From contig JAKQJM010000055.1 of the NCBI GenBank assembly GCA_029561145.1, positions 1 to 38,194 of the forward strand: a stretch of 38,194 bases of DNA, written 5' to 3'. This DNA is from Pseudomonadota bacterium (GTDB lineage Bacteria > Pseudomonadota > Gammaproteobacteria > Xanthomonadales > Rhodanobacteraceae). The notes beneath the pieces are model-generated. The model made no database searches. It was not told where the DNA came from and saw nothing but the letters and a program-made list of their open reading frames with translations. Shown here piece after piece: positions 1 to 7,985 of this stretch. Both the position numbers and the translations under genes were made by a program. Positions within the stretch are counted from its first letter, which is position 1, and every line of letters starts with the position of its first letter.

Positions 1-24
1 GACATGCGCCGCGTGCTGCTTTGA
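1..24 (+). CDS. aceF: C-terminal end of pyruvate dehydrogenase E2 (dihydrolipoamide acetyltransferase), partial
   Basis: The window opens inside a reading frame that encodes DMRRVLL followed by TGA. This is the usual last helix of 2-oxoacid dehydrogenase E2 catalytic domains, and the stop lies 15 bp before a lipoyl-domain E3 gene. Only seven residues are visible, so the identity rests on that ending and on the neighbour. Pyruvate dehydrogenase is favoured over 2-oxoglutarate dehydrogenase because E3 proteins with an N-terminal lipoyl domain usually sit in the aceE-aceF-lpd operon. Confidence 0.55.
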   Translation, partial: DMRRVLL

Positions 25-39
25 ACCGGAGAGACTGAG

Positions 40-1914
40 ATGGCAACCACGATCGAGATCAAGGTCCCCGATATCGGCAATTACAGCGATATCCCGGTCA
101 TCGAAGTGCTCGTGAAAGCGGGCGATACGGTCAGCAAGGACCAGGGCATCGTCACGCTCGAATCGGACAAGGCGACCATGGAAGTGCCGTCGCCGGCCGC
201 TGGCGTGATCCGCGAAGTGAAGGTCAAGGTCGACGATACGGCGAGCGAAGGCAAGGTGGTGGCGATCCTGGAAACTGCGGCGACGTCCGCTGCCGGCGCG
301 CCCGCAAAGAGCGAAGTGTCCGCAGCGAAGGCCGAATCCCGGAAGGCCGAAGTGCCTGACCAGTCCGTACCCTCGACCGCTGTTCCCGGCGCGGTTCTAC
401 CTCCTGCATCCATGCAGTCGTCACCCGCCGCTGCGGGGCACCCTCTCCCGGGAGGAGAGGGAAAAGCGGCGCCGCAGGCCGCCGCAGCGAGTGGACGCAA
501 GGCCGACATCGAATGCCAGGTCGTCGTGCTCGGGTCCGGGCCGGGCGGCTATACGGCCGCTTTCCGCGCCGCCGACCTCGGCCAGGACACGGTGTTGATC
601 GAGCGTTTTGCGACGCTCGGCGGCGTCTGCCTCAATGTCGGCTGCATTCCATCGAAGGCGCTGCTGCATGCCGGGCGCGTGATCGAGGAAGCCGCGCACG
701 CCGAAGAAATCGGCCTCAGCTTCGGCAAGCCGAAGATCGATCTCGACAAGTTGCGCGCGAGCAAGGACAAGGTCGTCAAGCAGCTGACCGGCGGCCTCTC
801 CGGCATGGCCAAGCAGCGCAAGGTCAACGTCGTCAGCGGAACCGGCAAGTTCATCTCGGCCAACGAGATCGAAGTCGACGGGACCGGCGGCAAGAAGCTC
901 GTGCGCTTCGAGAAGGCGATCATCGCGGCCGGCTCGCAGGCGGTGAAACTGCCGGGTTTCCCGTGGGACGACAAGCGCATGATGGATTCCACCGATGCGC
1001 TCGATCTCGCCGATATCCCGAAGAAACTTCTCGTCGTCGGTGGCGGCATCATCGGTCTCGAAATGGCCTGCGTGTACGACGCGCTGGGCAGCGAAGTCAC
1101 CGTTGTCGAACTGCTCGACCAGCTCATGCCTGGCGCCGATCCGGATCTCGTGCGTCCGCTGCAGCAACGCCTGGCCAAGCGTTACGCCGGTATCCATCTC
1201 AAGGTGAAGGTCGCAAGAATCGAGGCCGAGAAGAAAGGCCTCAAGGCGACGTTCGAAGGCGACAAGGCGCCCGAACCGCAACTCTACGATCGCGTGCTGG
1301 TCGCGGTCGGCCGATCGGCGAATGGCGGCAAGGTCAATGCCGAAAGTGCCGGCGTCAAGGTCACCGAGCGGGGCTTCATCCCGGTCGACAGGCAGATGCG
1401 CACGAACGTGCCGCATATCTTCGCGATCGGCGATCTCGTTGGCCAGCCGATGCTCGCGCACAAGGCCACGCACGAAGGCAAGGTCGCCGCCGAAGTCGCG
1501 GCCGGCGAGAAGAGCGAATTCGTCGCGCGCGTGATCCCGTCGGTCGCCTACACCGATCCCGAGATCGCTTGGGTCGGCCTGACCGAAGCCGAAGCGAAAA
1601 AGGAAGGCATCGCCTACGGCGTCGGCAAGTTCCCGCACGCTGCATCAGGTCGCGCGATCGGCATCGGCCGCACCGAAGGTTTCACCAAGCTGATCTTCGA
1701 CGAAGCCAGCCATCGCGTCATCGGCGCCGGCATCGTCGCGCCGAATGCCGGCGACCTGATCGCCGAAATCGGTCTCGCCATCGAGATGGGCTGCGAAGCC
1801 GCCGACATCGGCCTGACCATCCACCCGCATCCGACCCTGAGCGAATCGGTCGGCATGGCCGCCGAGGTCTACGAAGGCACGATCACGGACCTGTACATCC
1901 CGAAAAAGAAATAG
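40..1914 (+). CDS. lpdA: Dihydrolipoyl dehydrogenase (E3) with N-terminal lipoyl domain
   Basis: This flavoenzyme re-oxidises the dihydrolipoyl groups of the E2 core and passes the electrons to NAD+ in the cytoplasm. Residues 1-80 are a biotinyl/lipoyl domain with the lipoylated lysine at K44 (motif ESDKATMEVP). Residues 81-155 are an Ala/Pro/Ser-rich swinging linker. The E3 fold follows: FAD loop GSGPGG (165-170), redox disulfide C197/C202 in GGVCLNVGC, an NAD loop VVGGGIIGLEM near 330, and the C-terminal HPHPTLSE box with the catalytic His-Glu pair. The 624-residue length fits the fused lipoyl-E3 form; plain E3 is about 475. The ATG follows GGAGAG by a short spacer and lies 15 bp behind the E2 stop, so the two genes are an operon. 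Oddity: linker residues about 122-142 are encoded by two palindromes that look like an inserted repeat. Confidence 0.97.
   Translation: MATTIEIKVPDIGNYSDIPVIEVLVKAGDTVSKDQGIVTLESDKATMEVPSPAAGVIREVKVKVDDTASEGKVVAILETAATSAAGAPAKSEVSAAKAESRKAEVPDQSVPSTAVPGAVLPPASMQSSPAAAGHPLPGGEGKAAPQAAAASGRKADIECQVVVLGSGPGGYTAAFRAADLGQDTVLIERFATLGGVCLNVGCIPSKALLHAGRVIEEAAHAEEIGLSFGKPKIDLDKLRASKDKVVKQLTGGLSGMAKQRKVNVVSGTGKFISANEIEVDGTGGKKLVRFEKAIIAAGSQAVKLPGFPWDDKRMMDSTDALDLADIPKKLLVVGGGIIGLEMACVYDALGSEVTVVELLDQLMPGADPDLVRPLQQRLAKRYAGIHLKVKVARIEAEKKGLKATFEGDKAPEPQLYDRVLVAVGRSANGGKVNAESAGVKVTERGFIPVDRQMRTNVPHIFAIGDLVGQPMLAHKATHEGKVAAEVAAGEKSEFVARVIPSVAYTDPEIAWVGLTEAEAKKEGIAYGVGKFPHAASGRAIGIGRTEGFTKLIFDEASHRVIGAGIVAPNAGDLIAEIGLAIEMGCEAADIGLTIHPHPTLSESVGMAAEVYEGTITDLYIPKKK
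400..465. repeat. Dual-hairpin palindromic repeat inside the lpdA linker (copy 1)
   Basis: Two inverted repeats lie close together. CTGCAT-CC-ATGCAG is at 404-417, and CCCTCTCC-CGGGA-GGAGAGGG at 441-461, with GCTGCGGGGCACC between. Translated in the lpdA frame it gives residues around HPLPGGEGK. From general knowledge, this kind of peptide is a frequent trace of dispersed palindromes that have landed in proteobacterial genes. A related arrangement occurs at 31955-32022. It lies in the flexible linker, so the frame and both domains are preserved. Confidence 0.55.
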
Positions 1915-1927
1915 CCCTGCGCCTCGG

Positions 1928-2005
1928 CTCGCATGCGTTTGATGCGAGTGCACCGGCGACGGGCAACACGCGGACCGGACCCGGCCTGGCCAAACCCGGC
2001 GGGTT
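1928..2005. terminator. Hairpins between convergent lpdA and msrB
   Basis: The 93-bp convergent gap holds two perfect inverted repeats: CTCGCAT-N7-ATGCGAG (1928-1948) and AACCC-GGC-GGGTT (1993-2005). Neither is followed by a clear T-tract, so intrinsic termination is only a possibility. They could equally protect 3' ends. Confidence 0.35.
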
Positions 2006-2007
2006 GC

Positions 2008-2439
2008 TCAGGTCGCCGGCTCCGGCATGAAATCCATCGCCGCCGAGTTCAGGCAGAAGCGCAGGCCGGTCGGTTTCGGTCCATCCGGAAAGACGTGGCC
2101 GAGATGGCTGTCGCAGCGTGCGCAGCGGATCTCGACGCGGATCATGCCGTGGCTGATGTCGCGGATCTCGCGCACATGCTGCGTATCGAACGGCGCGAAG
2201 AAGCTCGGCCAGCCGGTCCCCGATTCGAACTTGCTGTCGGACCTGAACAGCGGCAGCGCGCACAGCTTGCAGACGTAGCTGCCGTCTTCCTTGTTGTCGA
2301 GCAGGCCGCCGCAGAACGGATGCTCGGTGCCGTGATCGAGCAGAATGCGGTGCTCTTCGGCGCTCAGCTTCTGCGCGAGTCGCGCACGCTCGGCATCGTC
2401 GATCGGCGTGATGTCGTAACCGGCTGCCGAGGTCGTCAT
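2008..2439 (-). CDS. msrB: Peptide-methionine (R)-S-oxide reductase
   Basis: It reduces the R epimer of methionine sulfoxide in proteins, using thioredoxin. The 143-residue protein has no signal peptide and is therefore cytosolic. Visible family features are the zinc-binding CxxC pairs C57/C60 (VCKLC) and C106/C109 (RCARC), the SGTGWPSFF substrate loop, HLGHVFPDGP, and catalytic C129 in RFCLNS, so this is the Cys form and not a selenoprotein. The start codon overlaps the end of msrA by 4 bp, which implies translational coupling. Both epimer-specific repair enzymes are therefore made together. Confidence 0.96.
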   Translation of the reverse strand: MTTSAAGYDITPIDDAERARLAQKLSAEEHRILLDHGTEHPFCGGLLDNKEDGSYVCKLCALPLFRSDSKFESGTGWPSFFAPFDTQHVREIRDISHGMIRVEIRCARCDSHLGHVFPDGPKPTGLRFCLNSAAMDFMPEPAT

Positions 2440-3077
2440 GCCTTGGCTCCTTTCAGCTTGTCGGCGAACTGCTTGCGCAGCTTGGCGACCTTCGGTGCAG
2501 CGACGGCTGCGATGTAACCTTGTTCGGGATGCAGCTCGGCGTAGTTGTGGTGATAGGCCTCGGCCTCGTGGAAGGCTTCCAGCGGCACGACTTCGGTGAC
2601 GATCGGCGCGTTGAACACGCCGGCGCGATCGAGCTGGGCGATATACGCTTCGGCCACCTGCTTCTGCGCCGCATCGACGTGGAAGATCGCCGAGCGGTAC
2701 TGGCGACCGCGATCCTCGCCCTGGCGATCCTTCTGGGTTGGATCATGCGCGACCGCAAAATAGACCTTGAGCAACTGGCCGAAACTCGTGCGCTGCGGAT
2801 CGAAGCGGATCGAGACGACTTCGGCATGCGCGGTCGTGCCCGTGCAGACCGTCTTGTAGTCGGCGTTATGCGCGCCGTCGCCGCTGTAGCCCGAAGTCAC
2901 CGAGTTGACGCCGTCGATTTCCTTGAACACGGCCTCGACGCACCAGAAGCAACCACCGGCAAGCACCGCATGTTGTTCACCACGCACCGACGCGGGATCG
3001 ATGTCGAACTCCGGATTCGGGAAGTCGCCACGGGCAATAGCCAGGTTGGCGCCGGGAATTTCACAGACGAGGTTCAT
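2436..3077 (-). CDS. msrA: Peptide-methionine (S)-S-oxide reductase
   Basis: It reduces the S epimer of methionine sulfoxide and is the partner of the downstream msrB. The catalytic motif GCFWC is at residues 42-46 with nucleophile C43, followed by the expected GVxxVxSGYSGD segment and an RQYRSAIF box. The frame stays open upstream to 3125. The ATG at 3077 is chosen because AGGAA stands 4 bases before it, while the extra upstream residues resemble no MsrA. That gives 213 residues with no export signal. It is divergent from frmA across about 240 bp. Confidence 0.95.
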   Translation of the reverse strand: MNLVCEIPGANLAIARGDFPNPEFDIDPASVRGEQHAVLAGGCFWCVEAVFKEIDGVNSVTSGYSGDGAHNADYKTVCTGTTAHAEVVSIRFDPQRTSFGQLLKVYFAVAHDPTQKDRQGEDRGRQYRSAIFHVDAAQKQVAEAYIAQLDRAGVFNAPIVTEVVPLEAFHEAEAYHHNYAELHPEQGYIAAVAAPKVAKLRKQFADKLKGAKA

Positions 3078-3208
3078 CGGGGTTCCTGGTGGGGAAGGCT
3101 CAAGCAATGCGACCGGCGCAACCACTTTTCAAGCAGGCGAAGGTCGTCCGCGTCGCCCGGAGCATACAGCCGTCGAACATCCGGCATCCGCCATTGCGCG
3201 GCGAGTGA

Positions 3209-4776
<1,568 letters not shown>

Positions 4777-4915
4777 CGCGGATCTCCGCCAAACGGGTCC
4801 GTGATCATCGCATAGTGGGGCAGCGCTGGCGTGTCGCTGCTCGCGCACCGCAGCGCGTCGAATCCTTGTTGAGTAGACTTCCGCTTGCCCGATTGCGGGC
4901 GATCGGAGAATGGCC

Positions 4916-5866
4916 ATGTGGGCGGACATCGGAAACATCCTGCTCGGCGCAGTGCTGCTGTTGTTCGGCACCGACTCGCTGGGCAACGGCATCGCCGGGC
5001 TGTGGGCCAGGCGGACGGCGGAGTCGCATGCGGTTGCGTGGGCAGGTGTCATTGCTGCAGCGGTCGTGCCGGCGCTGGCCGTGGTAATCGCCACGAGCGT
5101 TCTCGACCGGCCTGAACTCGCAGTCGGTTCGCTGTTCGGCGCAGCGATCGCCCAGCTCGGCCTGATGCTTGGCCTGGCCGCGCTGATTGCGCCGCTGCTG
5201 TCCCGCTTGCGCGCGCTGGCCTGGCTGAATGCGGCGGTACTGGTCGCGATCGTGCTGGTCGGGGCGCTCAGCATCGATCCTGTCTATTCGCGCCTCGATG
5301 GCAGCATCCTGATCGTCGCATTCGCCGTGGCGGCGGTATTTTTCCTGCGTATCGGCGGCAGCGAACGCGTCGCTGCGCGCGCACTGTTCGCGCACGCGCC
5401 GCGCCGGTTCGGCGTGCCGATGCTGCTGTTGCGGCTGGTGCTCGGCCTGGCCCTGCTGGGGCTCGGCAGCTGGCGCCTTGTCGTGGGTGGATCGGCGTTT
5501 GCGACCGACCTCAACTGGAATCCATTGATCGCCGGCTTGATCCTGCTGGGCCCCGCCATCGCCCTGGCCGGAGCACCGTCAGCCCTGCTTGCGGCGCGTC
5601 GCGGACACGGCGATCTTGCCGTCGGCCAGGCTTTTTCCGGCACCCTCGCCGCGTTGCTGTTGCTGCTCGGTGGACTCGCCATCTGGCAGCCGCTGGCTGC
5701 TTCGCCTTCGCTGATCCGGGTCGAGATTCCGGGGTTGCTCGCGCTGGCCGCGGCGGTCTATCCGATGATGCGCAGCGATGGTGCCTTGTCCCGGCGCGAA
5801 GGCGGCGTGCTGCTTGCGGCCTACCTTCTGTTCGTTGTGGTCGAGATCTGGCTGACTTCCGCCTGA
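4916..5866 (+). CDS. Degenerate CaCA-type (Na+/Ca2+ exchanger-like) membrane protein
   Basis: This is a 316-residue inner-membrane protein with about ten hydrophobic helices arranged as two similar halves. Each half retains the spacing of a CaCA alpha-repeat: residues 45-85 (…SVLDRPELAVGSLFGAAIAQLGLMLG) and 205-250 (…SALLAARRGHGDLAVGQAFSGTLAAL). In working exchangers these stretches carry GTSxPE and GNxxGSNxxN, whose Glu and Asn coordinate the ions. Here they read VVPALAV/GAAIAQ and LLGPAIAL/SGTLAA, so the acidic ligands are gone. The homology is inferred from pattern. The protein may be a non-transporting or differently selective relative. GGAG at 4905-4908 favours the ATG at 4916 over that at 4910. 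A small GCCCG-ATTG-CGGGC hairpin lies just ahead of it. Confidence 0.6.
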   Translation: MWADIGNILLGAVLLLFGTDSLGNGIAGLWARRTAESHAVAWAGVIAAAVVPALAVVIATSVLDRPELAVGSLFGAAIAQLGLMLGLAALIAPLLSRLRALAWLNAAVLVAIVLVGALSIDPVYSRLDGSILIVAFAVAAVFFLRIGGSERVAARALFAHAPRRFGVPMLLLRLVLGLALLGLGSWRLVVGGSAFATDLNWNPLIAGLILLGPAIALAGAPSALLAARRGHGDLAVGQAFSGTLAALLLLLGGLAIWQPLAASPSLIRVEIPGLLALAAAVYPMMRSDGALSRREGGVLLAAYLLFVVVEIWLTSA

Positions 5867-5878
5867 GCATCGCGTCTA

Positions 5879-5903
5879 TATACTGCTGCCTGTTTTCGGG
5901 AGG
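5879..5903 (+). promoter_or_regulatory. Possible -10 element and strong RBS of the histidine-kinase-like gene
   Basis: TATACT at 5879-5884 is a good -10 hexamer, 28 bp before the start codon, with no convincing -35. GGGAGG at 5898-5903 is an excellent ribosome-binding site 8 bases before the ATG at 5912, and rules out the ATG at 5904. The gene may be transcribed separately from the preceding transporter-like gene. Confidence 0.35.
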
Positions 5904-5911
5904 ATGGCTGG

Positions 5912-6946
5912 ATGGTCTGGATAAGCTGGGTACTCGCGTTGATCGCGTTCGGAGCCGTGGGATACCTGGCCATGCGCTGGAACGACGAGCGCAAGACGAC
6001 CCAACACCTGCGCAACGAGCGCATGCATCTTGCCGATGAGATCGAGCAGCTCAAGATCCAGCAGGCGCGCCTGATCCAGGCGGTGCCGATGTCCATCGTC
6101 GGTCGCGTCGCCAGTGATGTCGCGCGGGAGGTCGATCCCCCGCTCGGCTTCGCGCGCAGCAATGTCGAAGGAATCGGCGAACTGCTCGATGACTACCGCA
6201 AGCTGGTCAAGAACTACGACGCCGCCGTGCAGTACTGCCTGCAGCCGGTCGAGATGATCTTCGGTGCCGACAAGGCCGGACTCGATCAGCTCGTCAAGCA
6301 TGTCGAAGAGGCGCGTCGACGGCTTTTCAGCACGCGCAGCGACCTCGAGAAGAGTTCGATCCTGAGCGACTCGAAGGAAATGCTCGGCGAGGCCGTTGCG
6401 GGACTCGGCCGTTCGTCGACCCTGATGCAGAGCCTGTGTCGGTTGACCCGACCGGAGGTCGACGGGCTCGACACGATCGATGTCAACGAGATGGTCGATG
6501 CGGCGCTCAATCTGCTCGTTCCGGAATGGGGCGAGCGCATCGTTGTCGTGCGCGAATACGCCGACCTGCCGAAGATCACGGCCATGCCTGCGCAGATCGG
6601 TCGCGTGATCCTCAACATCCTCGACAACTGCGCCGCGGCGATCGACGGGCGCGGACGCATCGGCGTCCAGACACGTGCCGGTGGCACGCGCAATGTTGAA
6701 ATCCGCTTCAGTGATTCGGGATCAGGCATCGCCAATGACGCCTTGCCGGAGGTCTTCGAGCCTTTTTTCTCGACGCGTGACAATGCGCTCGGGCTGGGCC
6801 TCAGCATCGCCCACGGCATCGTCAAGGCACATGGAGGTTCGATCACGATACGTTCGACCTCGGCCGAAGGAACGGTAGTCGTGGTCAGCTTGCCGATCAC
6901 CGCGGCGGCACTGGCTGGAGTGCTGCCCGCAGTACCGCGGCGCTGA
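5912..6946 (+). CDS. Membrane histidine-kinase-like protein lacking the phosphoacceptor histidine
   Basis: The 344-residue protein has one N-terminal membrane helix (residues 3-20), a charged coiled coil (24-56), a dimerisation region and a C-terminal HATPase domain. The ATPase boxes look intact: N-box NILDN (235-239), G1 DSGSG (268-272), F-box FEPFF (282-286) and G2 GLGLS (294-298). The H-box, which in this subfamily reads AHEINNPLGF, reads AREVDPPLGF, with R72 encoded by CGG at 6125-6127 in place of the histidine. It also has no sensor domain beyond the membrane helix, and no response regulator is adjacent. It may bind ATP without autophosphorylation, dimerise with another kinase, or be decaying. 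The frame is otherwise clean. It lies 17 bp upstream of the SDR gene. Confidence 0.85.
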   Translation: MVWISWVLALIAFGAVGYLAMRWNDERKTTQHLRNERMHLADEIEQLKIQQARLIQAVPMSIVGRVASDVAREVDPPLGFARSNVEGIGELLDDYRKLVKNYDAAVQYCLQPVEMIFGADKAGLDQLVKHVEEARRRLFSTRSDLEKSSILSDSKEMLGEAVAGLGRSSTLMQSLCRLTRPEVDGLDTIDVNEMVDAALNLLVPEWGERIVVVREYADLPKITAMPAQIGRVILNILDNCAAAIDGRGRIGVQTRAGGTRNVEIRFSDSGSGIANDALPEVFEPFFSTRDNALGLGLSIAHGIVKAHGGSITIRSTSAEGTVVVVSLPITAAALAGVLPAVPRR

Positions 6947-6963
6947 TCGGGTCCGTCGCGCCG

Positions 6964-7839
6964 ATGTTGCGCTCGCTCGTCCTCGGCGCCAGCGGCCAGA
7001 TCGGTCGTTTCCTTGTGCCGCGCCTGCTCGACGCCGGGCACGATGTGCTGGCCGTGAGCCGTCAGCTGCGCGAGTCGAAGCGTGCCCGCCTGCGGTGGAT
7101 CGCGGGCGACCTGTTCGCGACGATGCCGGAGCTTGCGCCCGTCGACGCGATCTTCAGTCTCGGTCCGCTCGATGGTTTCGCCGCCTGGCTTGCTGCTGCG
7201 CGACTGCATGGTACGCCCCGCATCATCGCCCTCGGCTCGATGAGTATCGAGAGCAAACGTGGCTCGACCGATCCGCACGAGCGCGCCCTGGTCGAGACCT
7301 TGCGTCGCGGCGAGGTGCAACTGGCCGAGGCCGCCGACAAACGCGGCTGTGCATGGACCTTGCTGCGCCCGACCCTGATCTACGGAGCGGGCATTGACCG
7401 CAGTCTCAGCGCATTGGCGCGATTCGGTTCGCGTTTTCGCGTATTGCCGAAAGTGTCTTTTGCGAAAGGGTTGCGCCAACCCGTGCATGCCGACGATCTC
7501 GCGGATGCCTGTCTCTCGGCGCTGGGGCGCGACTCGGCACGATGCCGGACCTTCGATCTGGGTGGCGGCGAGCGCCTGGGCTTTGCCGAGATGCTCGAAC
7601 GGGTGCGCTGCTCGTTGCCCGGGCCGGTGCTCGGCGTTCCGTTGACGCCGCGGATGGCGCGGCTTGCCTTGTCGATCGCGCGAACGCGTCCCCGCTGGCG
7701 TGGCCTCGGCCAGGCCGCGCTCGAACGTCTGCAGCACGATCTCGTGGCTGACGATGCCCCGGCGCGCCGCGACCTCGCCTGGGCGCCGCGAGCATTTCTG
7801 CCCGAGGCATCCACCTGGCAGGCGCGCGAGCTGGATTGA
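6964..7839 (+). CDS. Atypical short-chain dehydrogenase / NAD-dependent epimerase family protein
   Basis: A 291-residue Rossmann protein with the nucleotide loop GASGQIG (8-14), a second strand ending in SRQLRESKR that suggests NADP preference, LGSMSIES where the catalytic Ser strand lies, and LLRPTLIYGAG at the substrate side. The classic YxxxK dyad is not in the expected place, as in atypical (epimerase-like) SDRs that bind but may not oxidise. A helical C-terminal part (about 215-291) has PVHADDLADACLSAL, typical of nucleoside-sugar or isoflavone-reductase-like relatives. It follows the kinase-like gene by 17 bp, so the two are probably co-transcribed. Substrate unknown. Confidence 0.8.
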   Translation: MLRSLVLGASGQIGRFLVPRLLDAGHDVLAVSRQLRESKRARLRWIAGDLFATMPELAPVDAIFSLGPLDGFAAWLAAARLHGTPRIIALGSMSIESKRGSTDPHERALVETLRRGEVQLAEAADKRGCAWTLLRPTLIYGAGIDRSLSALARFGSRFRVLPKVSFAKGLRQPVHADDLADACLSALGRDSARCRTFDLGGGERLGFAEMLERVRCSLPGPVLGVPLTPRMARLALSIARTRPRWRGLGQAALERLQHDLVADDAPARRDLAWAPRAFLPEASTWQARELD

Positions 7840-7874
7840 GTACTGCCGAGTACACCATTCTCAACCGTATGGTG
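7840..7874. other. Tandem small inverted repeats after the SDR gene
   Basis: GTACT-GCCG-AGTAC (7840-7853) is directly followed by CACCAT-N10-ATGGTG (7853-7874), immediately after the SDR stop and before the lipase promoter. They could form weak hairpins that separate the two transcripts or serve as regulator sites. There is no T-tract. Confidence 0.3.
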
Positions 7875-7920
7875 CGCCGCAACATACTGTTGTGCCTCGT
7901 GATTTTCTGTTAAGCGGACG

Positions 7921-7950
7921 TTGCCAACGACCGTTTGAACGGCCTAAGAT
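7921..7950 (+). promoter_or_regulatory. Sigma70-like promoter of the lipase-DUF1302-DUF1329-YCF48-RND cluster, with palindrome in the spacer
   Basis: TTGCCA (7921-7926) and TAAGAT (7945-7950) are separated by 18 bp and lie 35 bp before the lipase start. CCGTT-TG-AACGG (7931-7942) sits between the two hexamers, where a bound repressor would block RNA polymerase. No other promoter of this quality was found before the remaining four genes. Confidence 0.5.
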
Positions 7951-7985
7951 GAGGTCGCTGAAATTCCATGATGAAGGGGATACCA

